Notes under the pieces: generated by a model | Database searches by the model: none | What the model saw: only the letters and a program-made list of their open reading frames with translations | What the model was told of the DNA's origin: nothing | Shown here: positions 32,591-43,930 of the stretch, piece by piece | How positions within the stretch are numbered: the first letter of the stretch is position 1 | Layout of the letters: each line of letters opens with the position of its first letter | Made by a program: the position numbers and the translations under genes | Assembly (NCBI GenBank): GCA_948567375.1 | Contig: OX419757.1 | Coordinates: 28,576,732 to 28,640,731, forward strand | Direction: 5' to 3' | DNA from: Lunularia cruciata | Taxonomy: Eukaryota > Streptophyta > Marchantiopsida > Lunulariales > Lunulariaceae | DNA: 64,000 bases

Positions 32591-35464
32591 TCACATTGAG
32601 CTAGTCATATCAGGCTTAAGAACCTTCACACCCTCAGCCTCGCACAAAGATGAGACGATATTCCCCTTCCTTGCTGTCGAGCGAAGATCACAGACTGTTT
32701 TCTTCCACAACTTGGTTACATTTGCCTCCTCGTCCGGTAGCCAATCCAAGCTGAAACTCATGACTTTCGGGGGGAGTGGGGAGTGTCGAAGATGGGTGTC
32801 AAAGGCCATATTGACACTGTAAGATGGATTGATTCGATGTAAAATCGAACTCTGATACCAATCATTATGGTACCCATTCAAGAATTGCTCCACTGGCTGA
32901 CTGGGGTAATCATATTCCAGAAGCTTCTTCCGAAGAATGTTGTAGGTCTGCTGATCTGGTTGTATGACCATCACCTCGGTCGAAAACGAATCTGGGGGAA
33001 AAATACTTGGCACGGCAGCGAAGGGGCTGTAGTCTAACAAACCGTTGCAATTGTCAACAAACAATGACGAAGAAGTCACGTACACCAGTTTATCATAGTC
33101 CGTCTGGTTCCACAAATGAAGCAGAGTGAACGACCCATGAGCAGGTCTTCCATTTAGAACAAGTGGATCCACGACTCTCACCTCATCAAAATAAGAGCGG
33201 AACTTATCGTAATACGTGGGCTCGAGGGATGACAGGATCAGAAGTACCACCTTTCGACGAGTTTTGGCAGAGTGATGGTAGTAATACGACTCAGCCCATC
33301 CTGCTAAAGAGAATCTCTCATTTCCCCAGAGAACCGTCACAAAAGCTTCTCTTGAGTAGGACTTCTCAATGGAGAAGGCAAGGCTTGTCGGTGTCAGTTG
33401 AAGCTTTGGTGGCCATGTGAGGTCGCTTGCATTCCACTTCTCCACAGGTAACCAGCTGAAATAGGTCATCTTCTCGTCGTCCAAAGGATGAAATTCGTTG
33501 TCTTGAAGATCTTCAAAGAGCCTGAAGCGAGAAACGCACCAGGAGTTGGCAATTCCATAAGCTCGATCCACATGCCTAGATGACAACTTTGCACTTCCGA
33601 ATCTGACAACCATCGGAGGACCCAACAGTTCAAAGGCCCGGTTCACATCAAACCAGATGGGTACTCTGAGCTGTTTGGAGAAGACCACCGGAGTATTGTA
33701 CCGAGCTGGCAACCGGTTCTGAACTGGCAGATAAAACCACCCGCTGAAATACGAGTTCAGCAGGTACTGCTTTCTTCGGCTATTGTGTATTCTGACTTTT
33801 CCAAGGCTCTTCACCAGCTGGGTGTATGTCACATTCGAAGGCTCCAGGACAAACAAACCGGTGCTGAACTTCCCTGGCACAAATACACGAGGAGCAGCAG
33901 CAAGCTCCGGTAGCTCGAAAAGATGGTCTAAATTTGCAAGGACAAGAGAATCAACTTCAAGGTACACTACCTTGGCATAATCAGTCAAGCGCCACGCACT
34001 CAGCTTCCCAAGTTGGTTCAAATAGTCCGCACCCTTGGGGGTCTCTAGATGGACAACTACATCAAAGTGTTCATGAACTATATGGTTTTCCCCAGCTTCA
34101 GCACAGGACGGATCCACCAACAACACCAGATCATGAACTGTGCCCGAACTACGTAGAGTTTGTGCCAACAACAGGGACAGGTTCAAATGGGAACAGGAGG
34201 GCATGAAGGTGGCATACGCATACCGGTGAGTGTAGGAAACCACATTTTCCCCCACATACCGACGAGCATCACGCTTGGACGTCACTTGCTTATCACAATC
34301 AATCATGTACCCAAACTTGTCACAAACCACCTCCTCGTCAAGCTTCGATACCACCTTAATATAGCTAAACTTGAGCTCCATTCCAAGCCAGAACTTCTGA
34401 AACTCTCTGATGCAATCCCCCCTGTCCTTCCTGTGACCAGTTCTACCACTCAGAGCACCGATACTAAGGTCCTCAGCGGAGTTCCGTGTATCTCCCCAAT
34501 CTCTAGGCTTTCCCTCCACCAAGAGAGGGCCCTTGCCACTATGGCTGGACACAACGAAGTTCATGGCAATATCCTCACAATTCATTCCTTCATCCACATA
34601 CTCCTTCACACCCTTAGGCATTTCACAAGTGTAAAGGTACAAGTACTCAGTGGCCAGAATCATGAGCTTAGTAAGCATGATGGAGTACTTCCCCTGCGGC
34701 TTAGCATATACCCAGGACTTGGAATCCAGTTCATAAGCATGTGAGCGAGGAAAGAAACCCACAATTCGGTCCTGATCTCCCCTCCAAACATCCAACGCAA
34801 ACCCTAAGCTCTTCGAATCCACAGTAATATCATCGTCACAGATCATCACCGCTCTGGTTTTGATGTAAGATCTTGGTAAGAACCGATCATTCAGGCTCTT
34901 GGACTGCTGCCTGACGAGATAGATCGGAGCTCCAAGACTTTCAAAGTCCGAATCTTCCAAAACTTCTGAGGGAGTTGAGATGTTGCTCCAGAGAATGTAT
35001 ATGGAATTCACAAACGGATGTGAAGAGTACATTCTTACATGTTTCTGCAGCAAAGAAAGGCGGGATTCTGCAAACCCATTAATCAGAATCGTCAGCTGAT
35101 CTGATTTCAGCTCCCATGCAGCTGGATAGTTGTTCCGGTCACAAAGCTCAGAATCTTCAACATCTTCCTTCCCCTTCCCCCTTTCATCTCTTTCTCCTCC
35201 TCCTTCTTCTATCGCTTCTCTCCTGCTGCTGCTGTCTTCCTCGTCTCCTTTGTTCCCCAACCGGCGCCCCTCCTCCCCCCACGCGCTCAGGACTGAAACA
35301 TCCGGTCCCGTCCTGTCTTCCCCAGGTCCAGTGAACCACATAAGCACAAGAAAAGTGAAGCAAATTATTGCCAGAAGCGCCCATCTGTCATTCTGGCCTC
35401 CCCGCGGCCCCCGCATCATCTGCATCGGAGCCGCCATTGACCTGCTGCTGCTTCCAGTCCTCAA
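32591..35464 (-). CDS. Type II membrane glycosyltransferase: GT64 domain fused to two GT8-like domains
   Basis: A single 957-codon exon with no lesion. Residues 28-46 form one hydrophobic anchor after a short cytoplasmic tail, followed by an acidic Ser/Glu-rich stem (about 60-110), as in Golgi type II enzymes. Residues about 120-375 are a GT64 (exostosin-like) domain: LTILINGFAESR, the DxD-type metal site CDDD (209-212), FFPRSHAYELDSKSWVY, NCEDIAMNFVV (295-305), RDWGDTRN and GDCIREFQKF. Residues about 413-690 are a GT8 (glycogenin/PGSIP-like) domain with GKLSAWRLTDYAKVVYLEVD and FSTGLFVLEPSNVTY (533-547), but its DxD is EVD (503-505). Residues about 705-925 repeat the same fold (LWNQTDYDKLVYVTSSSLF, then FSTEVMVIQPDQQTY), with TSS where DxD should be. 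Plant GT64 proteins I know have one catalytic domain (about 330 residues, or about 765 for the larger type). GT64 and GT8 members act on glycosyl inositol phosphorylceramides in the Golgi, so a role in sphingolipid or wall glycans is possible; the substrate is unknown. Confidence 0.9.
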   Translation of the reverse strand: MRTGSSSRSMAAPMQMMRGPRGGQNDRWALLAIICFTFLVLMWFTGPGEDRTGPDVSVLSAWGEEGRRLGNKGDEEDSSSRREAIEEGGGERDERGKGKEDVEDSELCDRNNYPAAWELKSDQLTILINGFAESRLSLLQKHVRMYSSHPFVNSIYILWSNISTPSEVLEDSDFESLGAPIYLVRQQSKSLNDRFLPRSYIKTRAVMICDDDITVDSKSLGFALDVWRGDQDRIVGFFPRSHAYELDSKSWVYAKPQGKYSIMLTKLMILATEYLYLYTCEMPKGVKEYVDEGMNCEDIAMNFVVSSHSGKGPLLVEGKPRDWGDTRNSAEDLSIGALSGRTGHRKDRGDCIREFQKFWLGMELKFSYIKVVSKLDEEVVCDKFGYMIDCDKQVTSKRDARRYVGENVVSYTHRYAYATFMPSCSHLNLSLLLAQTLRSSGTVHDLVLLVDPSCAEAGENHIVHEHFDVVVHLETPKGADYLNQLGKLSAWRLTDYAKVVYLEVDSLVLANLDHLFELPELAAAPRVFVPGKFSTGLFVLEPSNVTYTQLVKSLGKVRIHNSRRKQYLLNSYFSGWFYLPVQNRLPARYNTPVVFSKQLRVPIWFDVNRAFELLGPPMVVRFGSAKLSSRHVDRAYGIANSWCVSRFRLFEDLQDNEFHPLDDEKMTYFSWLPVEKWNASDLTWPPKLQLTPTSLAFSIEKSYSREAFVTVLWGNERFSLAGWAESYYYHHSAKTRRKVVLLILSSLEPTYYDKFRSYFDEVRVVDPLVLNGRPAHGSFTLLHLWNQTDYDKLVYVTSSSLFVDNCNGLLDYSPFAAVPSIFPPDSFSTEVMVIQPDQQTYNILRKKLLEYDYPSQPVEQFLNGYHNDWYQSSILHRINPSYSVNMAFDTHLRHSPLPPKVMSFSLDWLPDEEANVTKLWKKTVCDLRSTARKGNIVSSLCEAEGVKVLKPDMTSSM

Positions 35465-38400
35465 ATTCTTGCACTCACCATCCCGGGCAATGCTTGTAGC
35501 AGCTCGAAGCTAGATTCCTGATCCAATATTCATACTGACGGGGAACATCAGGTCCAAATGTGCGAATTCAAGCTCTGTAGCTACAACGAAATTGTACCGA
35601 ATGAATCTAACAACTAAAACTTCAGATGGACCCTCAATGAAACCCAGCTTTTTGGGTAAGCAATAACCCCTTCCAAAGGACCAGCTCTTTCTCACTGAAG
35701 TGAAAATCACTCAGACAACTAGAACCAAAGGAGACAAATGCGAACTGTTACAGCACTTGCGTCATCCTGTAAACAGAAACCGAACTGGAGCTTTCAAATT
35801 CCTCAGCCTTGGAGGGTACTGTTCCGGATCCCTGTTCAACTTTCAGAGCAGAAAACTCAATCACCCCAGTGTGTCATAGGATTCACTTTCTGATTCTTCA
35901 GATGCGAGTCGTGCCTGTTCAACTGGCATTCCAAAGAACAACAGAAGATGCAATTGATGTCAACGACATCAGTAACCGAACCACTCAATAACAGACACCA
36001 CTGGAAACGTGTTTCTCAGTCGCTCGTCATCAATCCCAATACCGATCTCTTGCTCTTTGTCTTCCCATCGTACAGCCTCCACTTCACTCCCAACCCAACT
36101 TGAATCTTTCTCCAAACCTCACCCTCTAATGTCCAACTAGAAGTACTTGGAAGTAGTCTGGCACGACCTTCACAAGTCGTGGAGGTGTAGCAATCAGCAT
36201 CAAAGCCCTGAACGATCTGACCACCATAGTCGTCGAAAGTGACTCCGCAGGAAAGGGAAAGGGAAAGGAAAGCGCGCCCGCTCCTTTCACTCACTGCTGC
36301 TGAGACTTGAGAGACTACCACAGTTCTGTATGATAATTGGGACCCACTTTGAATCTCCCCAAGTTGGCCGGGGTTGGATTCGGACCTGGTGAATCAAAGT
36401 TCCCCATCTCTAGCGTGGGTAACTGTCACGTCTGTGTCAAAAGTAGCTTAATCCATGATTAGTGGAACTTAAACTATCTGATATATCACACAATGAGAAA
36501 CTAAAAAACTTGGTAAATTTACCATTATGACTGAAAACATTCAATATACTCTATCAAAATTTGAGCTTTTCAAAGAAAATAAGATGTTGAAAATAGGAGA
36601 AAACTAATGGATTTTTTCTTCCTTTATCATGATTGATTCAATGGAGATACTAGTTTTCTCTTTCTTGCATTTTTGGAGAATTGAATGATTACATGTTCCA
36701 TTCAAAATTGAAGATCAAGATATTTTAAGTCTCTCCGATGTAATAAATATACAATTTTTATTTTGCAGGAGGGGGCATCATGCAGTGTTGAGGGTCTTTC
36801 GGATTCATCTTTCCAAATGCGTCCTTTAGCATTATATTTCTCAGATTCCATGGCGGTGAATTATTGTATCCGAATCTATGGTGAGTGGAGGTTGAGACTT
36901 GACATCGGAAGCTTAAAATCATATTTGAAGAGGACTTTAGAGTTTAAAAAGTTGAGAACAGGAAAGCTCGGCCTGATGATCAGCAAAGAACCGAGACCAT
37001 ATTCCATCACGAGTGGGAAGAGAGATTGTCGTATTTGACTATATTAATCGTACACTATTTGGAAATCATGAGCACACAATCTACTTTGACTAATGCATGT
37101 CTCCAACACGTATATTTCCATATGTGTACATAAAAGTTAACAAAAAGTATTTTAAGTAATACAAGAATCTTTTTGGTTTAATCTTAACAAACTATCAAAT
37201 TTAATTGATGAATCTAGAAAAATGTCTTTATGTGATTCTCATCTTTTTTTATTGCATTGATCTAATTGGTTTTTTATTTACAGATCTCATCCAAGCCAAC
37301 CGATTCATCATCATTCATCATCACAAATAGATTCAAGAAACAAGATGGATGTTTTCTAACAAAACTGAAGGACATATAACTCTGGTCCAGAATGAGTTAT
37401 ACACGAACTTTGACGAAAGGCATAAGAGCATCTTTTTCATCTACTACCATCTATATATAGACATAATTTGTAATTGCTATAATTATCTAATCTAAGAGGA
37501 GTTTTGTAGCAAATCTGAATGGGTGTGTGTCTTGCTAAGAACTGTCCTAAGTGGACTAACTCTACTTGGTAACTTCACCAAGGTGGTAATCTTCAGATCT
37601 CTAAGCTGAAACTGATCTCTCAACTACACCAAATGTAATGTACTAACATACTACTTAAAGAAACACGCTTGAATAGCTTCCCTTAGTTGAGAAGCTTCCT
37701 AATTACAAGGTGTCACAATATTTGTCTAGCTCCCTTTGCCACTCATAAACTATCTCAAAGGTGCAAATATATAACATACATTTCATAAATATATTTAACA
37801 ACTAGTCATATTTCTAATCTAGTATGGAGATAACATGTTTCGTGTAATTTTTCCCTATCTTTGCACAAGGTCAGTTCATGCAGAAAGGAGAATCACTAGG
37901 TTTCAGTCGATGTGGTGATTTATCTCCCGGGTTCATTCCATACAAAGATGTTTGAACAAGTGCCTCTTGCTTGGCAAAGTGAAATGTTCTCCACATAGAT
38001 ACTTAGAGATTAACTTCTTCATGCACTGGCTTTGGTTCTAGATATCTTGGATTAGAAGATGGTAAATTTAAAGATGAGACTTTGGCTTGTAACTCATCCT
38101 CCTTTGCACTTTACAATCAGAAGACCCAAAGAGTAGAAATGTCAAAGGTAGAGGTGGATCAAGGATGGAATGTTCTTCAACTTCAAGGCCATATTTTTCT
38201 TGCATCAATCCTTTAGACAGTTGTAACTAGAACCAATGTTTGTCTTGGTACTCTCATCATCCTGAAGATTCCTTGTGCTTTTATTTAAACTAATTACCTT
38301 TTCTCTTCATGTTCACTTGTTGTTTTGCCTTTGACGTTTGCAACTCCCCTTCTGAGTCCTTTCCTCTCTTGCTTCTCAAATACTACACTTCAGAACCTAA

Positions 38401-39368
38401 CAATATACTTGGTGGGACTTTGGATCACTACTTTGGTCAACATTAGGTTTTTGCTGGCAAGTGCTGGCTTTGGATCCATAGGTGCTTCTTTGCTAGCTCG
38501 TACCTTTCATCTTTGCCTACTACAAGGGTGTTCTTGGGCTTGAATATCTCTTGAAGTACATTGGATAAGTTCCTTGGTATTAAGATCTCCAATTGATGTA
38601 TAAGTAAATACAAGCTTCATCCTAAATATTTTGTGGTATGTCTTCTTACACATAGAAAAGCAAAATGGTCACACTAATCTACAATCTTGTCATTCCGTAC
38701 TTAGTCTAAAAATCAGATCGCTTGTTTGTGAGATAAGAAATATGAAATATGGTGAACATTTGGCAAAAAATATACAAATGAGATCTAAGTAGCATTCAGA
38801 GTTTGCTCCATTATTGTTTAATGTTGCTCAAGAAAATATGTTCAACTCTAAAATCTCTTCTCTTTGGAAAAATATAGAGTCTAAGATAAATTCCAACTTC
38901 CTCTCCTCTATAGGCCTTTGGAAAGCTATGTACCAAGCTTCAAGTGTTCATTTCTCAAGTTGATCATGCAAAGTAGAAAGAGAGTGAACAAAGGTAGGAT
39001 CATCAAGCTTTGTTAACAACACATTGGCTTGGCAAGTCAATCCAAATTCATAAATTGAAGGTTAAAACTATGCAAATTAATGTTATTACTACACCTCTAT
39101 ATGCTACATTGTTATTACAATTTCTAAAAATTGCTTGCAATCTAGTCCATATGGTTCTAGGAGGTTTGAGCAACCAGTTCTTTCCTTCTTCCTCTTGTAC
39201 TTCTCTCATCTCTTTAGACCAGGACATGAATAATCTTAGATTCTAGTCAAACACTCAAGCTCTAATTTCCACTCAAGATGAATTTGGTCTCTTGGAGACC
39301 ACAAAACCCCATCACACATGCACTATCTAAACTTGCTTTTGATTCTAACATGCAAATGCCAAAAAAAA
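35465..39368. other. 5' flank of the glycosyltransferase gene and AT-rich spacer
   Basis: About 35465-36350 should hold the leader and promoter of the minus-strand glycosyltransferase gene. No TATA box could be fixed because the transcription start is unknown. The rest is AT-rich, with ORFs under 95 codons and no domain signal. Confidence 0.4.
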
Positions 39369-40113
39369 TGTAATACCAAGAGCTAGCCATATGATCTAGA
39401 TGTGAAATTTGGTTTGGTAACATCTAGAATGATGTTATACATGATGGTCAAAATAGATAAGATAGAAGTATCACCAAAAGAGTACTTCTACTAATAGGGC
39501 AGAAACCGAAATAGACTTAAGAACCGTAGAACCAATAGCTAGACATATGATTTAAAGGTGAGAATTGGTTTGGTAACATCTGGAAGGATGTTACATATGA
39601 TGGACTAAGCCGATCAGAAAGAGGTATCACCAAAAGGGGACTTCTACTAATAGAGTAGGAACCAAAATATGCCTGAAATCTTTGAAGTCAATTTCGGAGG
39701 CCTAAACGGATGAATTAGGCCTCAAAAATGTGCAGATTCCCCACCCCCCCCCCCAACATATGAAAGGCTGGCCTTCCCTCCCCTTCGCTTTGTCTTGTCC
39801 AGAGCTTTCCAACGGTACCTTACTCACGTGATTCTGAGATTCCTACAGGAAGATTCCCTAAAAGATTCCCTCCGGTCAAAGCTTGTTTGACCAACCAGAT
39901 AGGACCTAGACCAGACATGTCACCCATCCAAGTAAGTAATCCAAGGGTGGAGCTTGCTGACATCACCTATCTGTGTCCCTAATCCTATGGTGGAGCTTCC
40001 TTGGAGGAGATCCTCTTTGTCTATATAATAAAGAGAAGGTGCTCCCTTGGAGCATCGATTGTTTGAGTGTGCAATGTGTGTTTTCTCTCTTCTCTTGTCC
40101 TTGGAGTATTACA
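39369..40113 (+). repeat. Solo LTR (family F, same as the 5' LTR of element B)
   Basis: Starts TGTAATACCAAGAGCTAGCC and ends near GGAGTATTACA. The body matches the LTR at 47452-48032 (shared stretches include ATCACCAAAAGAGTACTTCT, GATGTTATA-type runs and GGTGGAGCTTGCTGACAT). It is flanked by AAAAA on both sides (39364-39368 and 40114-40118), a plausible 5-bp target duplication, though poor in information because it is A-rich. It carries an internal tandem duplication of about 156 bp (units starting near 39381 and 39537) that the other copy lacks. A TATA-like TATATAATAAAG lies near 40020. Confidence 0.75.
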
Positions 40114-43100
40114 AAAAATTAGGAAAAAGAATTGATACATAAGGTCTAATTCTTGATTTTTAAACTCTACCTTCCAATTGGTCAATTGTGAGTTTGTCTA
40201 CAATCAAATTTCTTCATTTTGTACAAGAAGTGATGATCATCTTCTTCATGTCTACTATCACTTTTCCTACCAACCATTCAAAAATTTTAAATGATCATGT
40301 GCCTTATTCTCCATATGGCTGAATCCTCAAGGCTTTGTCTAAGGCTCTATCTAGGCTCTAAGACTTCAAGGATTGATCAATAGTTAATTTCAAGTGGTAA
40401 TTTCCATTCAATACATGATGAAATTACATCTTTATGTTTTATTAATTCAGAAGGTGATAGATGAGAAGGTCGTTCTAAATCAAAAGGTCAAATGAAAATG
40501 CAGCCAATCAAAAAGTCACACAATTCTAGAAATGCCTTTTTTAATATATAACATTAACTTGTTATTTCATAACCTTCTATTTTCTACTTAATTTATTAGA
40601 ACTAACAGTACATCTTGATTGAATTATATTCTTTTCCTCTTCATTACTACCAAACTTAGATAATGTATTTGTACTATGACACTTCCAAACTTGAATGTTT
40701 GTGGAATTCTATATTCCTCTAGAAAACTCTTATGATTTCATATTGAGGTTTATACTTGGATAGAACAAATCATTTAAACCTCATTGTTTTAAGATTTGAT
40801 CACTTAATAAATGAGATCATTATTAATAATATTTTTGCTTAAACTTAAGGGATGTTGTGAATTTTTGAGTCATCCAAATGTACAATGGATTGGCTTAATG
40901 CAACCACAACTCAAGCTGACTACATTGACTCCCTTGACTTTTATTACTAGTATTACTTTATTTTTTTAGTGATCGAAGTTTTGTTTATGTATGAAAAATA
41001 TGTGTTTCTACTTTGCGGTGAGAAGAGATTGACTAAGTGGATTGTGTTTTGAGTGATCTACAAGTCCATTTTCCTCATGAGACTTCAAGTTACTTTATAA
41101 CCAATTTTGTTGATAGGTTTGTCTTTGTTTGATTTCTACTATAAGGATTGATGACTAAAAGTGCTTAGTTACATCTAAGTCATAAGAACTTTCCTGAAAC
41201 TTCATCTCAAAAGTAGTTTCAAAATATCTAGTCTAGTTTCAAATAGTTATTAAGTTATCTCAATATTCATTTTGTCTTTAAAAAAGTTAATTATATATTT
41301 CATATTCATTTTTCTCTTTCAATATCTAATGTATCTATTGCAAAGTTAAAAAATTGAACCTTCTCACAACAAATAGTTGTAGATATCAAGAAAAAGTAAT
41401 GCATACTCTTCTTGGTTCAAAAAATATAACAATATTCATTGTTCTCTTTTAATGCCTTATGTATCCATTTCCATGTTGAATAAAATTGAACCTTCTTGTG
41501 AACAACTATTATATTAGTTATTGTAAACATCAAGGAAGGTAAGGCATATTATTCTTAGTCTAAATAACATCTTACCTTTGTTAAAGAATTTTATCAATAA
41601 TATGTGATCATAGATCATTGATATAAATAGTAGTATATTCATATTCATATACATGTTATGCCAAAATTTGGATTGGACTTTAGTTTAAGACTACTCAATT
41701 TTTTTTCATTCTTACTTGATATGGGAAGAGGACTTATTAATCTAATTTTTTTTTATCAATTACTGGTTCAATATTTCATAAATTATATATTTAGTAAATA
41801 TTTGTATCAAGAACACAAGCTCTTTACAATATTTATCAATTTGAATTAATTTTAGATTTCTTCAATTGAACTTTTCTTGTTATATTTCTTCAACCTAAGG
41901 TTATATCCCTTAAAAATAAAAATTTAATATATTTTTTGAAATCAATCACATCATTTAAATTAAATTCATATCATTTATAAAGGCTTAAAAGAGAAAAAGG
42001 TCAAGAGAAAAAGCTAATATGTATCAATATACATCATTAAACAAAGTGATTTTGCTATTAACATAGGGTACAAAACACAAAAGATAATTGTAACTAAGCT
42101 AAAAGATAACTACTTATAATATTTAAATTTGTGTTGAATAATATATAAAATATCAATTTTTCATAGAAGAAAATGATATTTAATAAAAGAAATTCATAAT
42201 TTTGGAATAAAAAAAGAACACTAAAGATTATTTGTAAAGAAGATGAAGCATATTAAATCTTAAAAGAGTTAGAGGTCACGAAATGCACATCAACTACTGG
42301 GTTCTAATCACTAGTCTTATCAAATAAGAAAAAATCTTTGTTTTTGAGAAGCTTTCATTGATGCTTTAGTTATAAGAAAAACAAGTAGAACTATTTCAAG
42401 ATGGACCTAAAACTAATTTTGGAGGCTTTCATGGATGTTTGACTTGTAAAAATCAAGTTGAAACTATTTCAAAATAGACTAAAAAGAAGCTTTCATGGAG
42501 GCTTCACTTATAAAAGAAAGATTTAAAGTATTTCAAGATAGTATAAAATTTTAAGGTTTGCTTAGTGATAAAAGAAAAAGAAGCTTAAACCCCAAACAAG
42601 GTTTATTCACATCCTGAAGTCTTTAAAATCTAATAAAAGATTTATAGCTATTAACATTAGTCAGGTTATGTAGTCAACAAATTCTGTTAGAAAGTTAAAT
42701 GATACTTTTATTGCAAAAAAGCTCTAAATCTAATCTAGAATAGACAATATACCAAATACATTGAGAAGAAAAATGTAGAAAATAAGGACAAATTTTTACT
42801 ACTATAAGCTTGATCTTGATATTATGAGGATGCAGGATATTCCAACATCTCCATAATTCTTATATGGACTCAATATTACCTAGCACATGATTCTGAAGAA
42901 AATTAGACTAGGTTCAAGAATCTACACAAGTTGATTAGGTGTAGAAGATAATTCATTCAATTGGGAGGATTGGAATAGATATTTTCCAAATGAAACTAAT
43001 AGTAATATTCTGTAGAACAAATTTTCTCAAGAGAGCAATTTTGTTCCATTTTTCTATTTTTAGTAGGGAGAAAGAAGCATATTATTATGTCTAGGTATGA

Positions 43101-43419
43101 AACCACTCAATGTGTTATTATTTAGTTTCATCCTTGTGAATGCCAAGGTACAAAGGAGATGACCTCACAACCTTTTTTGCCATCGACCTTCAACTTGGAA
43201 GAGTCATCTCTCAAGAGGAATTTTGCTAGACGGACATTGGGGTTGATATCTCCATGGTTATGTGTCTAAATAAAGTCATCTTTACCTTTTTAGAAGTGGC
43301 TTCTCAATTCCATAGACATTCCATTGAGTGGCATTCTATTGACACTAAAATCATAGCATTTGGTGGGCTATAACAAAATTTATGACCATATGAAGTGACA
43401 ACTATGCAGACTTTGTACA

Positions 43420-43930
43420 TGAACATCATCCCTCGTACTTCTTACTTCATCTCTTGTACTCTGACATACCTTTTACTTCATACCTCATCATCTCATACAT
43501 CATACATGGACTTTGTTAATTGACCTCATCTCGGACCTCATATTAATCAAACTCAAGCTTGTCTCTAACCTTGTTTCCAACCTTGTACTCCTCTTATTTG
43601 TACTAGTTTCCAACCTTGTACTAATCATACTCATACTTGTCTCTGACCTCATTTCAAACCTCTACTAATCATACTCTTACTTGTCTACGACCTCCTTTCC
43701 AACCTTGTATTCCTTGTACTCATATGATTAAAACAAGGCTGGAAATGAGTATTTCCAGCCTTTTTTTAATCATACTTGTACTTGTCTTTGAGCTTGTTTC
43801 CAACCTTGTACTCTTTGTACCTGTACTTATTTCCAACCTTGTAATTGTACTCATACTTGTCTCCAATCTTGTACTCCAACCTTGTCTTGTACCTCATACT
43901 TGTATTTCATATCTAGTAACTTGTATCTCA
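43420..43930. repeat. Degenerate CCTTGTACTCATACTTGTC-type minisatellite
   Basis: Irregular tandem copies of a roughly 35-45 bp unit built from the blocks CATACTTGTCT, GACCTC, TTTCCAACCTTGTACT and CTCATACTTG. Spacing and sequence drift between units, so the borders are approximate. Long pyrimidine-rich runs create a spurious 114-codon ORF. Confidence 0.75.
43723..43774 (+). repeat. 52-nt near-perfect hairpin within the minisatellite
   Basis: Arms TATGATTAAAA + C + AAGGCTGGAAAT and ATTTCCAGCCTT + T + TTTTAATCATA pair in 23 of 24 positions around a four-base loop, GAGT. It is the only such structure in the minisatellite and interrupts its unit pattern. It could be a short foldback element or a snap-back copying event. 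Confidence 0.9.

Noticed and set aside
34160-34744. A 194-codon plus-strand ORF
   Set aside because: It lies wholly antisense to the conserved GT64 domain and has no domain of its own; it is a shadow of that coding sequence.
35130-35513. A 127-codon plus-strand ORF rich in Ser and Pro
   Set aside because: It is antisense to the acidic stem of the glycosyltransferase, whose Glu/Arg-rich codons create the pattern.
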